A DNA stretch of 12,249 nucleotides from CAZHYM01 sp964536785 (GCA_964536785.1 CAZHYM010000020.1:1-12249); one strand, 5' to 3'; counted from the stretch's first letter, positions 5,297 through 12,177 are shown. The notes: generated from the letters alone by a model not told the origin. Numbers and translations: made by a program.

Positions 5297-5297
5297 G

Positions 5298-7712
5298 ATG
5301 GAACGTTATAACCCGTCCCAAATCGAACCAAAGTGGCAGAAACTTTGGCTAGAATCTGAAATATATAAGGCTGAAGACTCAAGCAAGAAACCTAAGTATG
5401 TTATGCTGACAGAATTTCCATATCCATCTGGCGATGGCTTGCATATGGGTCATGGTCGTGAATATACTCTGGGTGATATCATGGCCAGGTATAAGAGAAT
5501 GCATGGACTGAATGTGCTTTATCCTATGGGATTTGATGCCTTTGGACTTCCAACCGAAAACTATGCAATCAAGCACAAAATCCGTCCGCAGGACGCAACA
5601 GAAAAAAATGTTAGCAACTTCCAGAAGCAATTTAACAGTTTGGGCTATAGCATAGACTGGTCTCGTAGCTTCAGGACGACTGACCCCGATTATTACAGGT
5701 GGACTCAGTGGTTATTTTTGCAATTTTACAAAAATGGTTTAGCTTATCAAGATGATATTAGTATCAATTGGTGCCCTAAATGTAAGACGGGTTTGGCTAA
5801 CGAAGAAGTGTCTGAGGGTAGACACGAACGCTGTGATACTTTAGTCGAGAAGAAACAACTGAAACAATGGATGCTTAAAATCACTAAATACGCCGATAAG
5901 TTGATTGAAGGTCTCGATGACGTCGACTATCCGAGCCGTATCGCTGATCAGCAGATAAATTGGATCGGTAAATCAATTGGGGCGGAAATTATTTTTAAAG
6001 TTGACGCTCAAGATACAGAAATAACTGTATTCACCACTCGTCCTGATACTTTGTTCGGGGTCAGCTATATAGCTTTGGCGCCGGAGAATGAGTTGGTTAC
6101 AAAAATAGTGACTGACGAAAACAGAGTAGCGGTACAAAAATACATAAAAAAGATAGGTGCAAAAACAGAAGTTGAACGGCAAGAGATGACTCGCGAAAAA
6201 TCCGGAGTATTCACTGGAGCGCACGCAATTCATCCGATAACGGGTGCTCCTATACCAATTTGGGTCACTGATTATGTTCTAAACAACTACGGAACTGGTG
6301 CCATCATGGCTGTTCCAGGACATGATGAACGAGATTATGATTTCGCTCAGAAGTTTAACCTTAGTATTATTAAAGTCATTGAAAACGGTAAGGGTTTGCC
6401 TAGCGTAGAAGAGGGAGTCTTAGTCAATTCAGGAGATTACAATGGTCTAGCTTCGGAAGCTGCTAAAAAGCAAATCACAAATGAGCTGATTCGACGCAAT
6501 ATGGGGAGAGAGAAGATAAATTATCGTTTACGTGATTGGATTTTTTCTCGACAACATTATTGGGGAGAACCTATACCTATAATTCATTGTCCACATTGCG
6601 GGGTAGTCCCAGTTCCAGAAGCAGACTTGCCGGTAGTCCTTCCTGAGGTTGATCAGTACGAACCAACCGATACCGGAGAGAGTCCGCTAGCTTCAATTGA
6701 CGCTTGGGTGAATGTAAAATGTCCTAGCTGTGGCGGTCCTGCAAAACGCGAAACTGACACAATGCCTAATTGGGCGGGCTCAAGTTGGTATTATTTACGA
6801 TATTTTGATTCCCATAATGACGAGAAGTTTGCAGATGAAAATAAATTAAACTATTGGGGTGCGGTAGATATGTACTTAGGGGGCATGGAGCATACAACAC
6901 TGCATCTACTTTACTCACGTTTTTGGCATAAATTCTTTTATGACATAGGCTTAGTTCCAACTCCAGAGCCTTATAAAGCCAGAAGAGGTCAGGGCATAGT
7001 TCTGGCTGCTGATGGGACTAAGATGAGTAAATCCAAAGGTAATGTCATTAATCCAACCGACATCATTGAGAGCGGATACGGAGCTGACGCACTTCGTACA
7101 TATGTAGCCTTTATGGCTCCATACGATATGACTACCGCTTGGAATCCTGAGGGCGTCCCAGGTGCTTATAGGTTTATTAATAGAGTTTGGAATTTAGTTC
7201 AAGAGTATAAAATTTCTAAAAAACCAGGAATTGTTCCAGATTCTTTAATTCACAAAACTATCAAAAAAGCGACAGTTGATCTTGATAAGATGGGCTTCAA
7301 TACCGCCATTGCGTCATTGATGGAATATGTAAATGAACTTTATAAATTAAAGACCAAAGGAATGACGGGTGAGAATTGGGACGAAGCTATAAGGGTTCTT
7401 CTAAAATTAATTGCTCCTTTTGCGCCTCACGTTGCTGAAGAGCTTTGGTCGCAAATAGGCGAGAAATTCTCAATCCATTTAGCTGATTGGCCAGATTATG
7501 AGGAAGATAAGTTGGTTGATGAGCAAATGACTATTGCGATTCAGGTGAATGGACGGCTAAGAGGCGAAATTAAAGTTCCTTTTGATATAGATCCTGAGCT
7601 AATCAAGAAATTGGCGCTAGAACATGAGAATGTTTTGAAATTTATTAGTAGCGGAGAAGTCTCAAAAATTATCTATGTTCCTAAGAAAATAGTTAGTATT
7701 GTGGTTAAGTAG
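5298..7712 (+). CDS. leuS: leucyl-tRNA synthetase
   Basis: The 804-residue class I synthetase charges tRNA-Leu; two tRNA-Leu genes lie at the left of the window. The HIGH motif is HMGH at residues 49-52 and KMSKS is at 575-579. The CP1 editing domain has the threonine-rich TTRPDTLFG at 246-254 and GTGAIMAVPGHDERD, with the editing aspartate D346 in GHDERD. A zinc-binding module starts at C159 and C162, with HERC in place of the usual second cysteine pair, and a second CPHC/CPSC cluster sits in the middle of the protein. The C-terminal domain contains IQVNGRLRG. Length and motif order match the bacterial family. The gene follows the Mur ligase by one base, suggesting a transcriptional and possibly translational link. 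No clear terminator follows its TAG stop. Confidence 0.97.
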   Translation: MERYNPSQIEPKWQKLWLESEIYKAEDSSKKPKYVMLTEFPYPSGDGLHMGHGREYTLGDIMARYKRMHGLNVLYPMGFDAFGLPTENYAIKHKIRPQDATEKNVSNFQKQFNSLGYSIDWSRSFRTTDPDYYRWTQWLFLQFYKNGLAYQDDISINWCPKCKTGLANEEVSEGRHERCDTLVEKKQLKQWMLKITKYADKLIEGLDDVDYPSRIADQQINWIGKSIGAEIIFKVDAQDTEITVFTTRPDTLFGVSYIALAPENELVTKIVTDENRVAVQKYIKKIGAKTEVERQEMTREKSGVFTGAHAIHPITGAPIPIWVTDYVLNNYGTGAIMAVPGHDERDYDFAQKFNLSIIKVIENGKGLPSVEEGVLVNSGDYNGLASEAAKKQITNELIRRNMGREKINYRLRDWIFSRQHYWGEPIPIIHCPHCGVVPVPEADLPVVLPEVDQYEPTDTGESPLASIDAWVNVKCPSCGGPAKRETDTMPNWAGSSWYYLRYFDSHNDEKFADENKLNYWGAVDMYLGGMEHTTLHLLYSRFWHKFFYDIGLVPTPEPYKARRGQGIVLAADGTKMSKSKGNVINPTDIIESGYGADALRTYVAFMAPYDMTTAWNPEGVPGAYRFINRVWNLVQEYKISKKPGIVPDSLIHKTIKKATVDLDKMGFNTAIASLMEYVNELYKLKTKGMTGENWDEAIRVLLKLIAPFAPHVAEELWSQIGEKFSIHLADWPDYEEDKLVDEQMTIAIQVNGRLRGEIKVPFDIDPELIKKLALEHENVLKFISSGEVSKIIYVPKKIVSIVVK

Positions 7713-7725
7713 CCCCGCCTGATTA

Positions 7726-7754
7726 TTGAAAAAATCATTAAAATCTAATATAAT
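7726..7754 (+). promoter_or_regulatory. promoter of the rpmF-nusB-nudix-rnc operon
   Basis: TTGAAA (7726-7731, one mismatch), a 17-base spacer and a perfect TATAAT (7749-7754) lie just after leuS. The predicted start near 7761 gives a leader of about 40 bases before rpmF. Confidence 0.8.
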
Positions 7755-7799
7755 TAGCTTGAATCATTATATAAAACTAATATTGGAAGGGTATTACCT

Positions 7800-7946
7800 A
7801 TGGCACAACCAAAAAAACAATCTAGCCCTAGAAAGACTGGATTGAGGCGTTCGCACCTCGTAGTTAATTTAGCAAGAAGAGTGAATAAAAAATCACCTGT
7901 TAAGGCATATACAACTAGACGCGAGTCTGGAAAAAAAGAAAAATAA
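7800..7946 (+). CDS. rpmF: ribosomal protein bL32, short form
   Basis: This is a very basic 48-residue protein. Its N-terminus, MAQPKKQSSPRKTGLRRSHL, follows the bL32 pattern of a Pro-Lys-Lys start, Ser/Arg-rich stretch and RRSH or RRAH. Usual bL32 is 56-60 residues, and many versions carry a C-terminal CxxC zinc ribbon; here there is no cysteine and the tail is short. AAGGG at 7787-7791, eight bases before the ATG, serves as Shine-Dalgarno. It is the first gene after a strong promoter and 23 bases ahead of nusB, a position fitting a highly expressed ribosomal gene. Assignment rests on the N-terminal pattern, size and context; another small basic ribosomal protein is the alternative. Confidence 0.7.
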   Translation: MAQPKKQSSPRKTGLRRSHLVVNLARRVNKKSPVKAYTTRRESGKKEK

Positions 7947-7969
7947 GAACTTTAAAGCGGGAGAATTAG

Positions 7970-8470
7970 ATGGCATCGAACCGGCACCTTGGCAGAATCG
8001 TAGCACTTCAAACAATCTATGAGTACGAGTTTCGTCGTTCAGCAGGCGATGAAACAGCTGAAGCAATTGAGATCATGGAGCGTAACCTCGATAGATATGA
8101 GGGAGTAGTTGGTGATATCGATTTTGTCAGAGAGCTAGTTTCCGGTGTTGTCAAAACCGAGCAAAAGCTTGATGAGCTTTTGCAACCTATGGCGCCCGAT
8201 TGGCCCATCAAACAAATTGCAAGAATTGATCGTAATGTTTTACGATTAGGGCTATTTGAGTTGATATTTATGGGCAAAACCGTTCCACCAAAAGTGGCAA
8301 TAAATGAGGCAGTTGAACTAGCCAAAGCTTTTGGCTCAGATAATTCATCTAAATTTATTAACGGCGTTTTAGGCACGGCTTATAGTTCTCTTGTGGAGAA
8401 TAAAACCGATGAAACCAAAGAAAACGAGTCGGAAGTCGACTCAGAACCAGAAATTAGTCAAGGGGCGTAA
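7970..8470 (+). CDS. nusB: transcription antitermination factor NusB
   Basis: The 166-residue all-helical protein is close to the family size plus an acidic tail. Near the N-terminus LGRIVALQTIYEYEF matches the NusB RNA-binding helix. The centre reads PIKQIARIDRNVLRLGLFEL, followed by VPPKVAINEAVELAKAFGS and KFINGVLG, the most conserved NusB segment. NusB binds boxA RNA with NusE (S10) to prevent premature termination in rRNA operons. GGGAG at 7959-7963 is the Shine-Dalgarno. The last 25 or so residues are acidic, outside the core domain, and their codons overlap the start of the next gene in another frame. Confidence 0.95.
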   Translation: MASNRHLGRIVALQTIYEYEFRRSAGDETAEAIEIMERNLDRYEGVVGDIDFVRELVSGVVKTEQKLDELLQPMAPDWPIKQIARIDRNVLRLGLFELIFMGKTVPPKVAINEAVELAKAFGSDNSSKFINGVLGTAYSSLVENKTDETKENESEVDSEPEISQGA

Positions 8471-8927
8471 GCTTTCAATTCAAGAAATTGTACGCGAACC
8501 TACTTCAGGTGGCGTAATCTACAGGCGTCGAAACGGCGCTATTGAAATTTTACTAATCCAGGACGCCAAAGACCGATGGACTATACCTAAAGGTCATATC
8601 GAAGAAGGTGAGACCGCTAAAGAAACCGCCGTTAGAGAGATTGGTGAAGAAGCTGGTCTGCATAATATCGAAGTGCTAGGCTGGTTAGGAAAAATTAATT
8701 TTAGATACAGGCGATTTAATCGACTAGTGCTTATGACTACCCAAGTATATCTTGTCAAGGCTAAGGGCGACACCGATGACATTAAAAAAGAAGAATGGAT
8801 GAACGGCATCAGATGGTTTAGCTTTAACGAGGCTTTGGAAAAAATTGAGTATGAGGACATATCAAAATTAATGCTGTTGGCTATGCGACGAATACGATCT
8901 GAAGAAGGAGATGATTTAAAAAAATGA
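8409..8927 (+). CDS. NUDIX hydrolase, possibly Ap4A-type
   Basis: The 172-residue protein has a complete Nudix box, G-x5-E-x7-REUxEExGU, at residues 62-84 (GHIEEGE...REIGEEAGL), preceded by a beta strand and DRWTIPKG. The family hydrolyses nucleoside diphosphates linked to another moiety. The WTIPKGH form resembles diadenosine polyphosphate hydrolases, but substrate cannot be fixed from sequence. The N-terminal 30 residues are basic and outside the domain. ATG 8409 has GGAG at 8395-8398; an upstream in-frame TTG at 8391 lacks a Shine-Dalgarno. The gene overlaps nusB by 62 bases and its stop overlaps the rnc start by four (ATGA), so the genes are translationally coupled. Confidence 0.9.
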   Translation: MKPKKTSRKSTQNQKLVKGRKLSIQEIVREPTSGGVIYRRRNGAIEILLIQDAKDRWTIPKGHIEEGETAKETAVREIGEEAGLHNIEVLGWLGKINFRYRRFNRLVLMTTQVYLVKAKGDTDDIKKEEWMNGIRWFSFNEALEKIEYEDISKLMLLAMRRIRSEEGDDLKK

Positions 8928-9655
8928 GTGGGATGAATAAAGCGCCTTATCATGAATTTGCGCTAACTAAGTTGGGTTTTGATTTTGACAATATTGATAC
9001 ATTAATTACGGCTTTGACTCATAGAAGTTATGTTAACGAGCACCGTAAAAGTGTTTTCGAGCATAATGAACGGCTAGAGTTCTTAGGCGATGCCGTACTT
9101 GAGCTGGTAGTGACTGACTATCTTTTTAGGAATTTTAAAGAACCAGAGGGAGTTTTGACTTCCTGGAGATCGGCTTTGGTCAGGACTGAAAGCATTGGTG
9201 AAGCGGGAAGGCTGCTTGGATACGAACCATTGATTCGTATGAGCCGTGGTGAAAAACAGGGTAGCCAGAGAGCTAGGGACCAAATTTTAGCCAATTCCTT
9301 TGAGGCTGTTACTGGAGCAATATATCTGGAAAAAGGCTATTTGGAAGCTGAGAATTTTATTAATAATAATATATTGGTCAAGCTAAATGAAATTTTAAAT
9401 GATGGATCGTGGCGGGATCCTAAGTCATATTTACAAGAAATTATGCAAAAGATTGACGGCCTTACGCCAGCCTATCGAGTTCTAGAAGAAGTTGGTCCGG
9501 ACCATGATAAGACTTTTAAGTTAGGCGTATTTAGTGGTGAAAATATGATAGCAACCGGAAAAGGTCCAAGCAAACAAACTGCTCAGCAAGAAGCCGCAAA
9601 AGTGGCAGTTGAGATTTACCGAAAAAAGTTGCACGAGCTAGGCAAAAATAATTGA
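8924..9655 (+). CDS. rnc: ribonuclease III
   Basis: The 243-residue protein has the signature NERLEFLGDAVLEL from residue 48, with metal-binding E52 and D56, and a C-terminal double-stranded RNA-binding domain (about 165-235) containing SYLQEIMQK and the GPSKQTAQQEAAK motif. It cleaves double-stranded RNA, chiefly rRNA precursors and regulatory RNA duplexes, as a dimer. The second catalytic segment reads ILANSFEAVTGAIYL: E127 is kept, but the position of the other acidic residue (D114 in E. coli) is Asn124. It overlaps the Nudix gene by ATGA and follows nusB, so rRNA antitermination and processing factors are co-expressed. Its stop codon lies inside the -35 of the rpsP promoter. Confidence 0.96.
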   Translation: MSGMNKAPYHEFALTKLGFDFDNIDTLITALTHRSYVNEHRKSVFEHNERLEFLGDAVLELVVTDYLFRNFKEPEGVLTSWRSALVRTESIGEAGRLLGYEPLIRMSRGEKQGSQRARDQILANSFEAVTGAIYLEKGYLEAENFINNNILVKLNEILNDGSWRDPKSYLQEIMQKIDGLTPAYRVLEEVGPDHDKTFKLGVFSGENMIATGKGPSKQTAQQEAAKVAVEIYRKKLHELGKNN

Positions 9656-9680
9656 CTTACAGATTAAAACAGTGTAAACT
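9652..9680 (+). promoter_or_regulatory. promoter of rpsP
   Basis: TTGACT (9652-9657, one mismatch), a 17-base spacer and TAAACT (9675-9680) overlap the rnc stop codon. The predicted start near 9687 leaves a 45-base leader. Confidence 0.65.
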
Positions 9681-9731
9681 ATCTAATGATTATCTAACAA
9701 AACTAATTAAAGGAAGTGAAATCAACAGCTT

Positions 9732-10082
9732 ATGCTAGGAATTCGTTTGCAACGACTTGGTCGTAAAGGCTACCCAGTTTACCGACTTGTTGTTCAAGAA
9801 GCACAACGACACCCTTCGAGTGGACGAGTCGTCGCTCAGGTTGGAAGTTATAACCCCCACACAAAAGAAACCGTTCTTATGGAGTCTGAAATTCAGAAAT
9901 TTCTTGACAACGGGGCGCAACCAACAGATCGCGTTGTCAGCATCTTGAAGACATCTAAAAACATTAACCTGCCAAAATGGGTTAAAACTGAGCGCAATAT
10001 TCAGTCTAAAGCCGTAAAAAATCCAAATAAACTACGCAAAAATCAACCAAAAGAAGAACCTGCTGAAGTTACAGCAGCATAA
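9732..10082 (+). CDS. rpsP: ribosomal protein bS16 with C-terminal extension
   Basis: The 116-residue protein opens with the S16 pattern (IRLQRLGRKGYPVYRLVV), then GRVVAQVGSYNPHTKE and GAQPTDRVVSILK, covering the usual 80-residue domain. S16 helps fold the 5' domain of 16S rRNA in 30S assembly. The remaining 35 residues are a Lys/Asn-rich tail ending in an acidic-alanine segment. The Shine-Dalgarno AGGAAG (9711-9716) is about 15 bases from the ATG, longer than usual; no in-frame start lies closer because TGA occurs at 9717-9719. It is followed by a terminator, so it is separate from khpA although the two are commonly co-transcribed. Confidence 0.96.
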   Translation: MLGIRLQRLGRKGYPVYRLVVQEAQRHPSSGRVVAQVGSYNPHTKETVLMESEIQKFLDNGAQPTDRVVSILKTSKNINLPKWVKTERNIQSKAVKNPNKLRKNQPKEEPAEVTAA

Positions 10083-10095
10083 TCTGCATCAACTT

Positions 10096-10130
10096 AAAGA
10101 ATCCCCGCATGTGAGGATTCTTTTAATTTT
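10096..10130 (+). terminator. intrinsic terminator after rpsP
   Basis: AAAGAATCC (10096-10104) pairs with GGATTCTTT (10115-10123) around a 10-base loop, followed by TTTTAATTTT. Confidence 0.85.
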
Positions 10131-10140
10131 GTCTATAGTT

Positions 10141-10149
10141 TGCTAAAAT
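10141..10149 (+). promoter_or_regulatory. extended -10 promoter of khpA
   Basis: TGC followed by TAAAAT (10144-10149, one mismatch) forms an extended -10 directly after the rpsP terminator. It gives khpA an independent start, with a leader of about 23 bases carrying GGAGGA. Confidence 0.5.
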
Positions 10150-10178
10150 AATAGGGTAATGCTTAAGACGGAGGAATT

Positions 10179-10568
10179 ATGTCTATAGATCAGCAATTCG
10201 TAGAATATATCATTAAATCATTGGTATCTCATCCGGACGATGTCATAGTCGAACGTCAAATTGACGAAAAAGGAGTTTTACTAACATTGACTGTTAATCC
10301 AGAAGATCTGGGTCGTGTAATAGGTAAAAGAGGCGCGACTGCTCAAAGCTTGCGAACTTTACTTAGAGCACTAGGTACTAAAAATGATGCCAGGTACAAT
10401 TTGAAAATTGTAAACAACGATGACTACCAACCAACTGCTCGACCTGCTGAAAACCAGATGGAACAAGAGGCGGTTGAAGCGAGTCGCGATGAAGCTGTGG
10501 AAAACGTTAGCGAAATGACAAAAAACACACGCGAAGAGCTTGCACAACTAGACGACCTTGATATATAA
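10179..10568 (+). CDS. khpA: KH-domain RNA-binding protein KhpA (YlqC family)
   Basis: Residues 1-77 form a single KH domain with the GxxG loop GKRG at 49-52 in GRVIGKRGATAQSLRTLL. Members bind RNA, often with KhpB/Jag, and influence cell division and small-RNA biology. The common family length is about 75-85 residues; this one has an extra acidic tail of about 50 residues rich in Glu/Asp, ending QLDDLDI. GGAGGA at 10170-10175 is a strong Shine-Dalgarno. It lies between rpsP and trmD as in many bacteria. A TATAAT overlaps its stop codon and may start a small RNA. Confidence 0.93.
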   Translation: MSIDQQFVEYIIKSLVSHPDDVIVERQIDEKGVLLTLTVNPEDLGRVIGKRGATAQSLRTLLRALGTKNDARYNLKIVNNDDYQPTARPAENQMEQEAVEASRDEAVENVSEMTKNTREELAQLDDLDI

Positions 10569-10569
10569 T
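10540..10569 (+). promoter_or_regulatory. promoter candidate for the 10576-10686 RNA
   Basis: A perfect TATAAT (10564-10569) overlaps the khpA stop codon, with a weak TTGCAC (10540-10545) 18 bases upstream. The predicted start near 10576 is the first base of a hairpin. Confidence 0.4.
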
Positions 10570-10575
10570 ATGGAC

Positions 10576-10686
10576 AGTTCAAACAAAGTCAACTTGAACT
10601 AAGTTGTTAAACTCTTCTGCGAGAGTAATAAACAAAAACTATTGAGAGTTTATATGTGCAAAAAACCGCTAAATATGCGGTTTTTT
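10576..10686 (+). ncRNA. small RNA candidate downstream of khpA, about 110 nt
   Basis: This gene-free stretch has successive inverted repeats. AGTTCAA (10576-10582) pairs with TTGAACT (10594-10600). A competing stem is CAACTT (10590-10595) with AAGTTG (10601-10606). Then ACTCTT (10611-10616) pairs with GAGAGT (10621-10626), including one wobble. An A-rich single strand and an intrinsic terminator finish it. The first two stems share bases and cannot both form, which is switch-like. It could be an independent RNA from the TATAAT at 10564 or the processed 3' end of the khpA message. No known RNA family is recognised. Confidence 0.4.
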
Positions 10687-10690
10687 GTTT
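10660..10690. terminator. intrinsic terminator, symmetrical
   Basis: Six A plus CCGC (10660-10669) pair with GCGG plus six T (10677-10686) around a 7-base loop. The A and T runs make it usable in both directions. It ends khpA and the small RNA candidate and backs up the minus-strand gene terminator. Confidence 0.85.
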
Positions 10691-10706
10691 TAATGATGAG
10701 CGGTAA

Positions 10707-10731
10707 ATAAAAAAGACCCTTTGCGGGTCTT
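10707..10731 (-). terminator. intrinsic terminator of the minus-strand gene
   Basis: On the minus strand AAGACCC and GGGTCTT (10713-10719 with 10725-10731) form a 7-pair stem with loop GCAAA, followed by a T-run (A-run 10709-10714 on plus). It overlaps the stop codon of the gene at 10730-11176. Confidence 0.85.
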
Positions 10732-11176
10732 AGAAGTTTAATCTATCGTGACTTTTTACAGTCACTTTTTTCTTTCTTTTTTTGAGAACATCAACTTCTT
10801 TGTCGATTCGTTCTTTTTCTTTTAGCTCAAGAACATCTTTATAGTTATCTCCAAAGCGGTGTCGTAACAGAAACGTTTCGAGCCTTATCAGTCCTTTTTC
10901 TGTTACGTATATTTTGAGTACATGCGTTGGGATTTTTTTTAAAAGATGTAATTGGTCTGGGTATTTTGCCGCTGTACTGGCAAATTTTGGATTTGGAACC
11001 TTATCAACTTCAAATAACTCCTGCTCCTTCCAGATTTGTGCTGGTAGATTAGTTGTTCCGTCAGAAGCGTAGTGAAACACTTTGTATTCTCGGAGAATCT
11101 TGAATATGGTTTTAGTACCATATCCTGACTGACTAAGTGCAGCTACTTGTTCCAAGGTGTATCTCAATCCCTCCAC
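10730..11176 (-). CDS. hypothetical basic protein, 148 aa
   Basis: The family is not recognised. The N-terminus, RYTLEQVAALSQSGYGTKTI, resembles a helix-turn-helix. The middle contains KIYVTEKGLIRLETFLLRHRF, and the C-terminal 40 residues are a highly charged Lys/Glu segment with KKRKKK, likely helical and nucleic-acid binding. No membrane segment or signal is seen. The GTG at 11174-11176 lies against AGGGGG; an in-frame TTG (complement of 11165-11167) is an alternative start and would use that G-run at better spacing. It has its own promoter and terminator. It sits in reverse orientation between khpA and trmD, where rimM is common in other bacteria. Confidence 0.75.
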   Translation of the reverse strand: MEGLRYTLEQVAALSQSGYGTKTIFKILREYKVFHYASDGTTNLPAQIWKEQELFEVDKVPNPKFASTAAKYPDQLHLLKKIPTHVLKIYVTEKGLIRLETFLLRHRFGDNYKDVLELKEKERIDKEVDVLKKRKKKVTVKSHDRLNF

Positions 11177-11211
11177 CCCCTAAATAAATGTTCTAGATTA
11201 ACTCTATTTAT

Positions 11212-11240
11212 ATTATAGCAGAAATTAGACTATAAATCAA
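11212..11240 (-). promoter_or_regulatory. promoter of the 148-aa protein gene
   Basis: On the minus strand TTGATT (complement of 11235-11240), 17 bases, then TATAAT (complement of 11212-11217) preceded by TGC, an extended -10. The leader is about 30 bases. It diverges from the trmD promoter, whose -10 lies 42 bases away. Confidence 0.7.
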
Positions 11241-11256
11241 TAACTTGGCCTAAACA

Positions 11257-11265
11257 TGATATAAT
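11257..11265 (+). promoter_or_regulatory. extended -10 promoter of trmD
   Basis: TGA plus a perfect TATAAT (11260-11265) ends seven bases before the trmD ATG. No Shine-Dalgarno is present, so the transcript is expected to be leaderless. Confidence 0.65.
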
Positions 11266-11272
11266 TTAATCA

Positions 11273-11932
11273 ATGAAAAAGATTCAGATTATAACTTTGC
11301 TGCCAGAAATTTTTGAGCCAGTCTTAAACAGTTCCATGCTTTGGAAAGCTCAAAAAGAGGGAGCTGTTCAATATCGGCTGATAAATTTGCGCGACTTTGG
11401 TATTGGTCCAAGGAAACAAGTTGACGATACGGTCTATGGAGGAGGCGACGGAATGCTCCTTATGATTCAGCCTCTCCACGCTGCCGTTAAGGAGGCTAAA
11501 GAGTTTGACCCTGAAGCTAAAGTGATTTTACTAAGCCCTAAAGGTAAGACTTTTGATCAGCCAATGGCAGAGCGATTGGCTAATGATAATGGTGGTTTAA
11601 TATTAATCTGTGGTCGGTATGAAGGCGTTGATGAGCGAATTATGAGTGTCGTTGACGAAGTAGCTAGCTTTGGCGATTTTGTACTAACCGGCGGTGAAAT
11701 ACCAGCCATGGCTATAACTGATGCCGTCACTAGGCTTCTACCGGGTGTTTTGGGCGGTGAAAAGTCGGCCGAAATTGAAAGTTTTGCGAATGGAACTAAG
11801 GTTTTAGAGTTTCCACAATATACAAGACCTGAAAATTATGAGGGCATGCGAGTGCCAAATGTACTATTGTCTGGCAATCACGCTGAAATTGCTAAATGGC
11901 GAAAAGAAAACCAAACCCTAAAACAAAATTGA
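11273..11932 (+). CDS. trmD: tRNA (guanine-37 N1)-methyltransferase
   Basis: The 219-residue SPOUT methyltransferase uses S-adenosylmethionine to form m1G37 next to the anticodon, preventing +1 frameshifting. Family motifs are YGGGDGM (55-61), the knot segments ILLSPKGKTFDQ (85-96), GRYEGVDER (114-122) and GDFVLTGGE (134-142), then QYTRPENYEG. It is somewhat shorter than the usual 240-250. In the loop equivalent to SAEEDSF of E. coli, this protein reads SAEIESF, so the position of the catalytic aspartate (Asp169 in Haemophilus) appears as Glu169. It has its own leaderless promoter, diverging from an unknown gene, rather than being joined to rpsP-rimM. Confidence 0.96.
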   Translation: MKKIQIITLLPEIFEPVLNSSMLWKAQKEGAVQYRLINLRDFGIGPRKQVDDTVYGGGDGMLLMIQPLHAAVKEAKEFDPEAKVILLSPKGKTFDQPMAERLANDNGGLILICGRYEGVDERIMSVVDEVASFGDFVLTGGEIPAMAITDAVTRLLPGVLGGEKSAEIESFANGTKVLEFPQYTRPENYEGMRVPNVLLSGNHAEIAKWRKENQTLKQN

Positions 11933-11968
11933 AATTGTTTCCATCTAGAAAATTTATAAGAGCCGGAT

Positions 11969-12160
11969 CTATTTGTCGTCGCGGTCTAGCAAGTAAAGAC
12001 CTAGACAAAAAATTCCAATTCCGGCTAATCCAATAAGTGAGTCAGCGTCGCCTTTGCCAAGCATTGAGATGATGGTTATTGCTACGCCCATTGCCATAGC
12101 TACTCCTCGGAGCGCTAGGCCAAAAATTTCGTTCAGCTCTTTGTTCGATATTTTCTTCAT
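11969..12160 (-). CDS. small two-helix membrane protein, 63 aa
   Basis: A charged N-terminus (MKKISNKELNE) is followed by two hydrophobic segments, about residues 13-34 and 40-57, joined by a short loop GKGDAD and ending in a charged DRDDK tail. Both ends are probably cytoplasmic. AGGAGA lies four bases before the ATG, supporting translation. I do not recognise a family. It converges on trmD with 36 bases between and no clear terminator, and diverges from a tRNA-like gene. Confidence 0.7.
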   Translation of the reverse strand: MKKISNKELNEIFGLALRGVAMAMGVAITIISMLGKGDADSLIGLAGIGIFCLGLYLLDRDDK

Positions 12161-12177
12161 ATTATCTCCTAGAAATA

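Noticed and set aside
5268..5297. Upstream TTG-type start for leuS adding ten residues
   Set aside because: It lies inside the Mur ligase gene without a ribosome site, while ATG 5298 has AGGAGGA at ideal spacing and begins like other LeuRS proteins.
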